A stretch of DNA of 64,000 nt from Jaltomata sinuosa (Eukaryota; Streptophyta; Magnoliopsida; Solanales; Solanaceae). The position numbers were made by a program, and so were the translations under genes. The notes under the pieces are model-generated. The model did not search any database, had not been told where the DNA came from, and saw only the letters and a list, made by a program, of their open reading frames with translations. The stretch spans positions 682,001 to 746,000 of the forward strand of contig QJPP01007246.1 of NCBI GenBank assembly GCA_003996215.1. The letters run 5' to 3'. Below are positions 21,571 through 33,800 of this stretch, piece after piece; within the stretch, counting starts at the first letter, position 1, and every line of letters begins with the position of its first letter.

Positions 21571-22898
21571 TGACATTCAAAACCACTCTCCTGAAGGAGG
21601 TGGTAACGATTTTCAAGCAACACAATAAGTAATCCAATAGATGTCGGGGTCGAATCCCCGGAGAATGGGATTATGACTTGCCACTAGGCATCGAATATTA
21701 ATTCACTAGAGTAAGCAATTGTCCGAACAAGCAAAAGTAAAATTGGGGAAAAGGTTTGGGAAATCAAAATTCAAATTATGAAAGCAGAATGAGTAAACAC
21801 AAAAGTTCAATCAAGAGAGGAAGCCTAGAGGCATGCTTTCGATGGTGTCATACGTTGCGGTAGGGTTGATTATTCAAGCTAACTTTCAATTAATAGAATG
21901 GGTAGCTTGGTTTAAGCTATATTTAGAAGCTTTTTAACCCACCAAATATATTTACTATGGTTTTATTTCAATCCCCATAGTTGTAACATCAAACCAACCA
22001 ATAACTGCATAGGTGAATCAAACTATCTCAAGATTTGACTCATAGATGGGAATTCCCTAAAATCAAGTTATTTTTAGCCTCAATTTTATGGTGGGAATTC
22101 TAAATCCCTACTATTGAATTCTTACCCAATGGAAGAACTCCTCTTCCAAGAATGAACACAATTAGTAAATTAAATCAATGTTTGCAACCATGAATTTTAG
22201 AATTAAAACTTGAAGAATTCAATAGACCCATACTCAATAATCAATTATAAGAATAAATAATCAACACTCATTCACAATTTCAAACACCCATCATACACAC
22301 ACCCATAGAGATGAGTTTAGCTACTCATAGTAAAGGAATAAGAGAAGATACCAAATGGGTTTCTTAATATTCCATTCATTGTGTAAGCTATGTTCAACAT
22401 CCAAGCTCTAAATTGTTTACAATGGTGTTTTTTATGGAAGAACAAAAGGAAAACTATACTCTCTACACTATCTCCCTTGGGAAAGTAACAAAAACTGAAT
22501 TATCCAGGAACAAATCCCAAAAAGGGATTTTAGAACCTTCTTAAATGTGTCATGTAAAATTTTATAAAATTACCCTTCGCGGTGAGTGCGAAGTAAGGTG
22601 CGAAGGCACCTGGGATTGCAACTAGCATTATGCGGCTCGCAGTTTCCCAACTTCCTGGGCAGTGAGGTCCTTGTAAGATGTGACGTAGGCTGAGAAGTGA
22701 GGGGCGATCGCCCTTTGCAATGTTTGGCTCGCATGCTACTTATTGCTCAAACATTCTCTCATCCTTCATGTGTGTTTACAGATGCGAAATGCAGGTGTCC
22801 TCTTATGGCTCGCAATCCATTTTGCCCTTCACGAACCTTTCCCTTCCAATCATCTTTGTACTTTAACACTTTTTAAGCTTCTTTGGGCTTGAGCTTCA
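21571..22898 (-). repeat. 5' LTR of element F
   Basis: The primer-side end, TGACATTCAAAACC, is firm. The U3 end is set at 22898 because the minus strand then starts TGAAGC and the sequence beyond reads as RT/RNase H of G; it could be off by a few bases. Length is about 1,328 bp. A GC-rich repeat cluster (GTGCGAAG, GGCTCGCA words) lies at 22575-22840 and a TATA-like TTTATAAA at 22561-22568, just downstream in element orientation. Confidence 0.78.
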
Positions 22899-23100
22899 TA
22901 AAGCTTGTCTCGCACTCATTAGACCACTGAAAAGGGATATTCTTCTGAGTAAATCTAGTCAACAGAGATGCTATATAAGAAAACCCCTTCACAAATTATC
23001 TATAGTAACCTGCCAACATGATGAAATTGCAATCCTCGGTAGGAGAAGTAGGCCTAGCCCAATCATAAACTTTCGCAATCTTCGCCTGAGATAACTCCCA
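22899..23100 (-). pseudogene. pol: RT end fragment of element G
   Basis: The minus strand reads AKVYDWARPTSPTE, then LAGYYR, FVKGFSYIASLLTRFTQK and IPFQWSNECE, the connection region after the RT palm. It is followed at 22899 by F's LTR. It carries at least one stop. Upstream it joins almost directly to the protease end, so the RT palm, with all catalytic Asp residues, is missing. Confidence 0.8.
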
Positions 23101-23540
23101 TCGGCATATGGCTATCGGCACCCTTCTATATTATATGAGAGATACCAGGCATCCGTAGAGTAATAGTTTTGGCAAAAATAATCCAAGACCGCATAGTAGG
23201 GAGATAACTAATACATGCCTAAAATCATATCAAAATCAACCATATCTAGCACAACCAGGTCTACCCATGTGTCATACCCTAGAATAGTCACCACACAAGC
23301 CCAATAAACATGATCCACCATTAAAGAATCTCTTACTGGGGTAGCTACATGCAAAGGCACAGGCAATAACTCACAAATAGACTCCAGACGGGTAGCATTA
23401 TAAGCAGACACATAGGAGAATGTGGACCCCGGATCAACCAAAGCAGAAGCTGACTGATGACAAATGAAGATTACACCTGCGATGACAACATCTAAAGCCT
23501 CAGCCTCTAGACGGCCCAAAAAAGCATACATATGGCTCTG
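23101..23540 (-). pseudogene. pol: protease of element G
   Basis: The open stretch 23531-23208 encodes EALDVVIAGVIFICHQSASALVDPGST... with the active-site DPGST, and ends VDFDMILGMY where family members have MDWL. The following YYAVLD...MGVIS tail is readable to about 23105 in broken frames. The organisation matches the protease of element L (46950-47350). Confidence 0.83.
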
Positions 23541-24970
23541 ACCACCACGACCACCTGATCTACAAGATAGAGGACCATCTCAAGTACCCTGGGGACTACC
23601 TCTACTACCCTATGCACCACCTCTGGCTGGTGCTGTTGTTGCCCTGGGGGCCTGAACCAACTGACCTTACTGGCTACCATGTCTGAATCGAGGATAATCT
23701 CTGGCAAAGTGTGCTAACTCACCATACTCTAGCAAACACTACGTAATAAAATTTGAACAGAAGAACTCGCCGAACCAGACTGGCCGCCATGGCCTGAATA
23801 ATTGTAATGTGCACCACAAGGAGATTGAACCATGCCTTGAGTACTCTGACCCTCAACAATTTGTAGTGCCACCTCAACAGGCTGGCTTGGCTGGAAACGT
23901 TGCTGGTACTGACCTCCACAAAGAAAGTCCCTACCTCAGGTAGTGGGCCCACTGTAAGTACCCTTATGGCAAAGCCTCTTATCACTTCCTCTTTGGGCCT
24001 CGTGAAGTACGCCCTTAATAGTACGGGCATGATCTACCACCTCCCAGAAGGACTGGCCTAATGCGACCATACCCTCTATAGACAAACAAAGCTATAAAGT
24101 CAAACCTCTGACAAAGCAACACACCCTCTCGTGCTCGATGGGAAGAATCCTGGTGGCATGCCTAGCCAACTCATGGAAATAGACCTCATACTCTCAGACA
24201 GACAAGGAGCCTTGCTCCAACTTGGTGAACTCATCCATCAATCGCTCCCTCAAATTACACGGTATATACTTCTCTAAGAAAGCTGCAGAGAACTGTGCCT
24301 AAGTAAGCGAAGGTGAATCGGTTGGTCTGCAAGCTATATAGGACCTCTACTACTGTTTTGCTGGACCATCTAGCTGAAACATGGTGTAATTTTTTGTGTG
24401 TGACTCGACCAACCCAAGGTTATGCAACCTCTCCTGGAAACTAGTTAGAAGCTCGTGCGCATCCTCCTTAGGAGCACCATAAAACCTCAGGGGACCAAAC
24501 CTCAAAAATTGACCAAGCATTTTCTGCTCCTCAGAAGATATAACCGGCCAAGCTGGAATAGGAAGAATAATACTAGGAACTAGCAATACCTCTAATCAGG
24601 GAGCCGCAGTAGCAGGCTATGCTCCTGAACACTCTGTCGCTGCCTAGGCTAAAGTCTGAGCCTTGTCTCTGATCTGAGACTCTATCGGAGTACCAAGATA
24701 AGCTGCTGGCTACGACATACCCTTTAGAAACGTAAGTAGTCAAACCAATGTATCCTTTAGAACTAGTGTAGCCACGAAACCTGCCAGGGACTGGCTGTCC
24801 CCATTTCCTCCAGCTCATACCATACCCCCTCAACCTAAATATCTGGCTTTAACAATGGTTATCTATTATGGGCCCGAGCTAATGCCATAGCCCATCTCTT
24901 AGCTGGGGCTTTAACTAAATATATAGGGGCCTCATCCTCATCTATTGTTGACCTCGTCTGAACCCTCTAA
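23541..24970 (-). pseudogene. gag: gag of element G
   Basis: An N-terminal piece (STIDEDEAPIYLVKAPAKRW, near 24955-24890) is followed by a Gln-rich decayed part. The capsid segment at 24586-24350 (MLGQFLRFGPLRFYG...LHNLGLVESH...MFQLDGPAKQ) corresponds to element L's FLRLAPPRF...HHLGFLETHG...YQLEGPAKLWW. The zinc-knuckle region near 23740 is barely recognisable. Several stops and frame changes show long decay. Confidence 0.8.
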
Positions 24971-25151
24971 GTAAGAGTTAGAAAAAAATTATTTAGAAGT
25001 TGATAAAGTCATAAACACACGATGAGGAACAAACAGGATAGAATTTTTCCAAGGAATTCCCATAGACTCCCGCAGATAGGATATGGACGTCATCGTACCG
25101 ATCCATGAGACTTTACTAGACATTTAGATCTTTTACTGGCGAGACCTGTGA
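24971..25151 (-). other. leader of element G
   Basis: About 180 bases between the start of gag and the primer site, with no coding signal. Consistent with the short untranslated leader of related elements. Confidence 0.55.
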
Positions 25152-25170
25152 GCCTAGATATTTGATACCA
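25152..25170 (-). promoter_or_regulatory. degenerate primer binding site of element G
   Basis: On the minus strand TGGTATCAAATATCTAGGC, which keeps the first eight bases of the initiator-Met site and diverges after that. Its place next to the LTR start (about 25174) supports the call. Confidence 0.65.
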
Positions 25171-25173
25171 CTC

Positions 25174-25209
25174 TCTCATAACCCAAAATAAGGCTGCATT
25201 GGCGCCTAC
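25174..25209 (-). repeat. 5' LTR of element G, primer-side 36 bp
   Basis: A short piece of LTR (TCTCATAACCCAAAATAAGG...) between the primer site and the H insertion. Its end cctac (25205-25209) is duplicated at 34201-34205, and the LTR continues from 34206. Confidence 0.75.
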
Positions 25210-26326
25210 TGTCATGACCAAACTACCGGGCTGTGCGGGCACCTACTCTAATCCGCCTAGATAGGAGAACCCTTACCACCCGAACCAACAGGCAATGCAG
25301 AATAGAAAATAAACCATTAAATAATTCCCTTAATACATGAGGAATCCCTTTACAAATGTTGGAAAATCTTTATACAACAGCTTTCGAAAATTACACAACC
25401 TTTAAAACTTGTGGAAATTTATTAACCATATAAGCACCCTCCCCAGAACCTATTCTAAGTCGGTACAAGAGCTTCTACAAGATGAGCTTACAACATAAAA
25501 TCGACACAACTCCCACCATAGAAGGAAGTAGGAGCTACTGGAAGATCACTGCAATCCTAAACCTGTGAAACATCACCAATCCTTCAACAAGACTATACCC
25601 AAAAAGGTATATCAAGAGTAGAATCAGCATAAACACATGTACTGGTAGGCATCATCGGCTGACCCTAATTCAATCCTACCATCATATAAAAATCAAGATA
25701 AAATGCACAATGAAAATGCTCCACCCCTTTCGGAACCGACCTTCCTAACCATTATACTTACCAAGTCGCCTTATCCCTAGACTTACCAAGTCACCTTATC
25801 CCTAGACTTCCCAAATCTCACTTAATCCATACCAATAACAATGTCCATACCTGGACTACCCTTCCCTTACCCAGGTCAACCGCCTTGACTAGATATTCAG
25901 ACTTAACCCGGCTAACTGCCCAACCAAACCACTTATACACGTAGTATTACTTACCAGTGTCTGGCCCTTCCCGGACCTCTCGCACAACTTTCCATCCTGG
26001 TTATAACAACCCCATACTTTCCGTTGTACTCCCAATTAACCAATCACATTAAAATCACCTAGCAACCATTGACACATGCAATGACAATAACAAAGTTATA
26101 TCTAACTCCCTTTCTAATCCCGAAACCTGGACCATCCAAGGATCCTCTAACCACACCTAAGTGTTCAACAGGCTACCCGGTCTACCCCAAGACCCATCCT
26201 TAGCTCATTAAGCACAAATAACCCTTGACTGTCATTAGTACACTTAATGACAATTAATTGTCAACTTATAACCACTTTTACATAGTCCGGACCCACCCAG
26301 TTTCCCCCTAACAAATCTAGGTGTTA

Positions 26327-26575
26327 ACATGACAACTCGGTCTACACCAAGACCAACTAATAATTAACATCATAACCCGGTCTACACCAAGACCAACTAA
26401 TAAGATGATATAATAACCCGGCCTACATCAAGACCAACTAATAACATGATATAACAACCCGGCCTACACCAAGACCAAACTCATAACATGATATAACAAC
26501 CCGGCCTACACCAAGACCAAACTCATAACATGATATAACAACCCGGCCTACACAAAGACCAAACTCAACAGACAT
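26327..26575. repeat. 42 bp tandem array, six units (3' LTR of H)
   Basis: Each unit contains ACCCGGCCTACACCAAGACC followed by AACTCATAACATGATATAAC or a shortened form. The last three units are nearly identical; the first ones are shorter and diverged. The right-hand LTR has seven units. Confidence 0.92.
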
Positions 26576-26734
26576 AACAGGATTCCCGATCACTCAAGGA
26601 CCACCAATGAATATCACAATTCAATAAAAACAGCCCGGTCCACTCAAGGAACCAATATCCATCAATGCAATGCAACAATATCAATGCAATGCACCAATAA
26701 CAATATGATGATGCAGTAAAATAAACCTGTACCA

Positions 26735-26960
26735 TGCTACCCGAGCTAACCATTAGTATTTCATACTAGGCGTGGTACCTGACCCAACCATTTGTTATAC
26801 ACGTACTAGGCGTGGTACCCGTGCGAACCGTTAGTATACTCATACCAGGCATGGTACCCGAGCCAACCATTTGTTATACCCATACCAGGCGTGGTACCCG
26901 AGCCAACTATAAATATATCATGTACCAGGCGTGGTACCCAAGCCAACTGAATGTCAATCA
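26735..26960. repeat. 38-40 bp tandem array, six units (3' LTR of H)
   Basis: Units of the form ACCAGGCGTGGTACCCGAGCC plus an AT-rich tail. The core contains the palindrome GGTACC. The same six-unit array occurs at about 32467-32697. It creates short repetitive frames on both strands that I do not consider genes. Confidence 0.9.
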
Positions 26961-27954
26961 ATCCACAGTCACAACAATGAACAAACAACTTGTAAACCAA
27001 CAAGCAACACACCATTCATTTCAAAGACTGCAAAACAGGACGCTTAGACATTCTACACAATTCCTCTAAGTCATGCAATCCATACAAACACTTAGATAAG
27101 AGTACACAACATACATTCCTAACAATTCCCTAAGCAATGTATCTCATACCAATACTTAGATAAGAGTACTCAATATTATCGAAATCGTAACCATCACCTA
27201 CCCTTCCCAAGGTGGATGACTTAGCCAAACCTTGGTCTGAGGATCAACCTGTTTCCCCTTCCTGACATATAATGAATGATTTCCTTTCTTAGCATAATTT
27301 AGCAACTATGTGATTCTCGAGACTTTACCCTACACCAAACATAGTGTGGGAACACCTCCCCATAGCCTTCGTAAAACCAACAGCTACATCTCATGCTATT
27401 TACATTCCCGAAACCTTATCTAGGAGTTTTCCATTTCCATTACCCATATCTCCTAAACCTTCTTCCAGTTCTCTGAACCTTCCTGACATTCCAGTCCCCG
27501 AGCCTATCATTTTATTCTACCAAAACAATAAAATATCCACATTATAGGTATCATAAAACCAACCTTTCAATTCATTCAATTCCTAATTCACACATAACCA
27601 GTATTGAATCCGCAAGACTCCTTGCCCAAAGGCCTAATCATGGATTCTCCCTTTCATTCTACATAATAATAGGAAATAAAAATGGTCAATCTACTCTTGG
27701 GAAGAAACCTAGCCTACCTGGATGTCGAGCAGCTATTTCATGCCTTTTCTGGCTCTGTGAAGGCATTCCTCGATGATTCTACAGACTCGAATCTGTGGTT
27801 TCACATCCCTTTCATTGGAATCCCTCCTCCCCATGGCTCTCAAGCCTTGGAGTAGCCTAAGAGGGTTTTTGGAATAGCTCTCATTTGTTTTTGAGGCTGA
27901 AGGGAAGAGAATGAAATTAAAAACCCATTTTCTGGGTTTTCTAGTCCCGTTACT

Positions 27955-28110
27955 TTGCTATAGCGGTCCCTGCTCAGTATAGCGGTACCGCCATAGCGGA
28001 GTCAATTGCTATGGCAGAGGTTGACCTTCTTGACTTTCACTATAGCGGTAATTATTCTACTATAGCAGTGGTCGTCGTGGCAGAGCGATAGCGCTCATCA
28101 CGGATAGAAA
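27955..28110 (-). repeat. CCGCTATAGCGG palindrome cluster (3' LTR of H)
   Basis: About eight copies or near-copies of GCTATAGCGGT and its inverse. The matching block in the other LTR is 33705-33860, and a third, smaller one lies in the interior at 29520-29590. Confidence 0.8.
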
Positions 28111-28448
28111 CTTAGAAAATTCATGAAAAGAGCCCTTTTTTTTACAACGCACCTTGAATCCCCGACGTTCCGGAATAACCCCTTCGCGTCAAGCTCGATT
28201 CCGGGAGCTCTACTTATCCGAATTCGATTTTGAAAAGTCCCCCAGACTCTTGCATGTCTTAGATACACAGAAAACTAGCTCAAATCGAGACATCGAACCC
28301 AATCCTTACCTGGATTTCCATGGACTATCCTCGCTCCAATTCCGGCCGAGGCTAGCCTAGCCCAGAATTTTCAACTCTCAACCCGGAAGTATTCTAACTC
28401 AAACTTGGCACGAAATGTTTACCCATAATGATGAACCCGATCATTACA

Positions 28449-30881
28449 ATAGATACCAATTTACCCATCATTCATCCCCAAACAATCTCTAAGGCAGAAA
28501 GAGAAGAAGGAGCCCGCCCTCTGAACCTCGACGCTCTATCATGACAGCATAAATCTAACTTTATACAAACCACCGAATCTTTTGAATCCCTTGGTATACC
28601 AAACTAAACCAAAATTTAATTCACTTCCACTCTGTCAAGGAATCCCTTCCTTCCAGCTACACAAGGCAACTAGATTAACCCTCCCCGAGTGCCCAAGAAA
28701 TCTGGTGTCTCGCTAAAACACCGGAGCCAAAGAAACTCAACTAAAGAATAACACAGTTTTTCCCTGCCAAAGGGACAAGATCCCACCATGGAAATCACTT
28801 TCCCACTATACCTGGAGTTTTACTAGCCCAAACTCCATTCTGAAAGCTTCCGACGAGGTACAATGCCCCTCACATATCATCATGTCACCTTACTCCTATC
28901 AACACTATGCCTCGAGACACTATGTATCTCTAAACCATGCAATAATAAGGATTTCAATAGCCTCATCCTACCTTGAGATTTTCATCAACTCTCGTCATAG
29001 GGGGGAATTTCTACCCAGGTGCTTACACCCTAACCAATGCTATGGCGAGAATACGCCCACCACTTAACGAGCAGCAACACTGGGTATTATCATGGTCACA
29101 AGAGACACAATAATGCTAAAGAAACCCATTTAATAACCCCACTACTTCAATCGACCCTACCACTAAGGGTCATCAACACTAAACCAGTCAATAATCACCT
29201 CACCATATAGCCTATGAGCAGTGTTCAACACTACTCGATCAATCACGGGTCATTTTGCCAAACTCTACATAGGTGACTATTCCCACCAATGGTTATTCAT
29301 ATTTTTACCAATCCCCCGGGCTACCATATCTACCTTTTCCTTTGGTCGCATACAGATGCTAAATATTCAGGCAAATCACCTTATATGCATGCTATATAAG
29401 TTCTATAGTCGATTTCCTTAATTCACATAGCAGCCCGTAATGCAACCGTTGCCATTAGATGCCCTGAGAATGAATGAAAAACAGGGGAAAAACAGGGTGA
29501 GGCTTGTGCCTCGCGCTCTTCCACTATAGCGGTGGCCGCTCCGCTATAGCAGTTCCGCCGTAGCATTAACCATACCGCTACCGCGGTCCCAATAGTAACA
29601 GCCAAGAAGCTTGAAATTTTCAGTAAGTGTATCCCTTCCCTTTCCTAGTTACCTTTGTTTAGTCTTGTAAATCCCGCGATGGTCTTAAACTACCCTTAAG
29701 ACAATTCCTGGCATCAAACGCATCACGATTCAGCATAAAATACTATCAATTACAAAGAGTTAACACTAGAAAATTATTCCCAACAATATCTTCCCGCCAT
29801 TACACACTAATGACTCCCTTGTTCCCATGGTTCCCAACCAAGTCCCGACTATCCTGAAACCGAAGCTTCCCTACAGTCATAGTTTCCAATCCCTTATCAT
29901 CTTAACCAATGATAAGCCCTTTTTCAAAATGTAGTACCACTTTTAAATCAAGACTTTTAACAGCTTATCAAAGCCTAAGGTACACAAAATTTTCAACTTA
30001 ATGACCCTCTGCAGACTCAACATGCACGGTAGACAACAATTTACACACATTTCAAGCAAGTCACACGAGAGTTGTACAATACAACATTTCAACTTCAAGT
30101 TACAACCAAATCAAGTCACAACAAAATCAAGTCACACAATTTACTCTCTATTCATCCCATGGATGACCATTAGTCAATCATCCATGTCTTACCATAACTC
30201 CCGCTATTAAGGAATAATAGCCTTTGTCCCTGGTACTTATTCACATACCAACCACTTGAAATCTGAGTTGCCACAAGTGTATATATCCTTTTCCCTTATC
30301 ATTTTTACCAACGATAAGACCCTGCCCAGCGTTTAGCATACTGTTTTCCACTTGAATTACAAAACAAGAATTCCTTCAATCATTAATACATAACCAAGTT
30401 AAGACTCTTTACTAACTACAAATTTCAAGGCAACTCAGCAACTACACAACACAAAACTGCAGTCATTCAAACAATGCAATACATACAATCACGAGTCTCA
30501 AGCTCTGACACTCAATCAAACTAGTTTCATCACCTTTCATTCGCTTCATGGATGACCGTTAGCTAATTCATCCATCCTTTATATAGCCTCCCAGGCCAGA
30601 TACCAATTGAAACCTTCCCGGTTCTAATTTTTCTTGTTTGTCTTGCTGCAACAGGAGTCCAATGAAATCCTTACTTCATTGAGATACCAATGGGAATAGA
30701 GAGATACAAATTGGACTCAACCAATACAAACAAGTGAAAGAACCGCACGAAAAGGAATGAAAGAAGAGGGATGTTTCCTAGAATGCTTTATAACTTCCAT
30801 ACGATTAGATGTGGATGTTTACACACCAATTCGCGGGACTCTATTTGACATTTTGCTCTTGTACTAGGACACCGGAAACCT
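28449..30881 (-). other. non-coding interior of element H
   Basis: No homology to gag, pol or env in any frame that I can read. It contains a CTATAGCGG cluster (29520-29590) and a diverged direct duplication of about 390-400 bp: CCTTATCAT..AACCAA.GATAAG at about 29892 and 30293, and CATGGATGACC.TTAG at about 30158 and 30546. No clear polypurine tract abuts the left LTR. Confidence 0.75.
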
Positions 30882-30895
30882 GGGCTCTGATACCA
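30882..30895 (-). promoter_or_regulatory. primer binding site of element H (initiator Met tRNA)
   Basis: On the minus strand TGGTATCAGAGCCC lies two bases downstream of the LTR. It is a full match to the common plant site and is the best-preserved signal of the element. Confidence 0.92.
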
Positions 30896-30897
30896 TT

Positions 30898-33800
30898 TAT
30901 CACGACCCAACTACCGGGCCGTGTGGGCACCTACTCTAATCTACCTATATAGGAGAACCCTTGCCACCCGAACCAACAGGCAATGCAGAAAAGAAAATAA
31001 ACCATTTAATAATTCCCTTAATACATGAGGAATCCCTTTACAAATGTTGGAAAATCATTATACATCAGCTTTCAAAAATTACACAACCTTTAAAACTTGT
31101 TGAAATTTATTAACCATATAAACACCCTCCCAGAACCTAGTCTAAGCCGGTACAAGAGCTTCTACAAGATGAGCTTACAACATAAAATGGACACAACTCC
31201 CACCATAGAAGGAAGTAGGAGCTACTGGAAGATCACCGCAATCCTGAACCTGTGAAACATCACCAACCCTGCAACCAGACTATACCCAAAAAGGTATAGC
31301 AAGAGTAGAATCAGTACAAACACATATACCTGTAGGCATCATCGGCTTACCCGAATTCACTCCTACCATCATATAAAAATCAAGATAAAATGCACAATAA
31401 AAATGCTCCGCCCCTTTTGGAACCGAACTTCCTAACCTTTAGACTTACCAAGTCGCCTTATCCCTAGACTTCCCAAGTCACCTTATCCCTAGACTTCCCA
31501 AGTCTTACTTAATCCATACCAATAACAATGTCCATACCTGGACTACCCTTCCCTTACCCAAGTCAACCGCCTTGACTAGATATTCAGACTTAACCCGGCT
31601 AACTACCCAACCAAACCGCTTATACCCGTAGATTTACTTACCTGTGTCCGGCCCTTCCCAGACCTCTCAGACAACTTTCTATCCTGGTTATAACAACCAG
31701 CAACTACAACCCCAGACTTTCCTTTGTACTCCCAATTGACCTATCACATGAAAATCACCTAGCAACCATTGACACATGCAATGACAACAATAGAGTTATA
31801 TCTAAATCCCTTTCTAATCCCGAAACCCAGACCCTCCAAGGATCCTCTAACCACACCTAAGTGTTCAGCAGGCTACCCGGTCTACCCCAAGACCCATCCT
31901 TAGCTCATTAATCACAAATAATCCTTGACCATGATTTGTACACTTAATGACAATAAATTGTGAAATTATAACCTCTTTTACAAAATCCGGACCCACCCAG
32001 TTTCCCCCTAACACATCTAGGTGTTAACATGACAACCCGATCTACACCAAGACTAACTAATAATTAACATCATAACCCAGTCTACACCAAGACCAACTAA
32101 TAACATGACATAATAACCTAGCCTATACCAAGACCAACTAATAACATGATATAACAACCCGGCCTACACCAAGACCAAGCTCATAACATTATATAACAAC
32201 CCGGCCTACACCAAGGCCAAACTCATAACATGAGATAACAACCCGGCCTACACCAAGACCAAACTCATAACATGATAGAACAACTCGGCTTATACCAAGA
32301 CCAAACTCAACAGATATAACAGGATTCCCGATCACTCAATGACCACCAATGAATATCACAATTCCATAAAAATAGCCCGGTCCACTCATAGAAACAATAC
32401 TAATCAATGCAATGCAACAATATCAATGCAATGCAATAATACCAATGCGATGATGCAGTAAAATAAACATATACCAGGCATGGTATCTGAGCCAACCATT
32501 AGTATTTCATACCAGGCATGGTACCCGAGCCAACCATTTATTATACCCGTACCAGGCGTGGTACCCGTGCCAACCTTTAGTATACCCATACCAGATATGG
32601 TACCCGAGCCGATCATTTGTTATACTCGTACTAGGCGTGGTACCCGAGCCAACCATTAGTATATCATGTACCAGGAGTGGTACCCGAGCCAACCGAATGT
32701 CAATCAATCCCTAGTCACAACAATGAACAAACAACTTCTAAACCAACAAGCAACACACCATTCATTTCACAGACTCTAAAACAGGACCCTTAGACATTCT
32801 ACATAATTCCTCTAACTCATGAAATTCATACAAACACTTAGATAAGAGTACACAACATACATTTCTAACAATTTCCTAAGCAATGTATCTCATACAAGCA
32901 CTTAGATCAGAGTACTCGACATACAATATTTATCGAAATTGTAACCATCACCTACCCCTCCCAGGGTGGATGACTTAGCCCAACCTTGGTCCAAGGATCA
33001 ACTTGTTTCCCCTTACTGACAATAATGAATGATTTCCTTTCTTAGAATAATTTAGCAACTATGCAATTCTCGAGACTTTACCCCACACCAAACACAGAGT
33101 GGGAACACCTCCCCATAGCCTTCGTAAAACCAACCGCTACATCTCATACCATTTACATTCCCAAAACCTAATCTAGGAGTTTTCCATTTCCATTACCCAT
33201 AGTTCCTAAGCCTTCTCCCGGTTCCCTGAACCTTCCCGACATTCCAGTCCTCGAGCCTATCATTTTATTCTACCAAAAAAATAAAATATCCACATTATAT
33301 GTATCATAAAACAAACCCTTCAATCCATACATTTCCTAATTCACACATAACCAATATTGAATCCGCCAGACTCCGTGCCCGAAGGCCTAATCATGGATTC
33401 TCCCTTTCATTCTACATAATAATAGGAAATAAAAATGGTCAATCTACGCCTGGGAAGAAACCTAGCCTACCTGGATGCCGAGCAGATGTTCCATGCCCTT
33501 TCTAGCTATGTGAAGGCGTTCCCTGACGATTCTATAGGACCGAATCCATGGTTTCACATCCCTTTCGCTGGAATCCCTCCTCCCCGTGGCTCCCAAGCCT
33601 TGGAGCAGCCTAGGAGGGTTTTTGAAATAACTCTCATTTGTTTTTGGGGATGAAGGGAAGAGAATAAAATTAAAAACTCATTTTCTGGATTTTCTGGTCT
33701 CGTCGCTCAGCTATAGCGGTCCCTGCTCCGCTATAGTGGTACCACCGTAGCGGAGTCAACCGCTATGGTTGAGGTTGACCGTCTTGACTTCTGCTATAGC

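Larger units (their letters stand above)
25210..28448 (-). repeat. 3' LTR of element H
   Basis: 3,239 bp, TGTCATGACC to CCGATCATTACA on the plus strand. It pairs with 30898-34200 along its full length. It contains a 42 bp tandem array (about 26327-26575, six units), a 38-40 bp array (about 26735-26960, six units) and a CCGCTATAGCGG cluster (27955-28110) about 340-500 bp from the U3 end. Confidence 0.92.

Noticed and set aside
21642..21665. tRNA-like word (GGGGTCGAATCCCCGG) in F's LTR
   Set aside because: It resembles a T-arm but no acceptor stem, D-arm or anticodon arm can be placed around it; Athila-type LTRs carry similar words near this end.
26327..26960. Possible CRISPR-like array
   Set aside because: The units are directly adjacent tandem repeats without unique spacers, lie inside a plant LTR, and recur in the partner LTR.
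26806..27069. Overlapping repetitive open stretches on both strands in H's LTR
   Set aside because: They are products of the 38-40 bp tandem array, not genes; the same occurs at 32404-32707.
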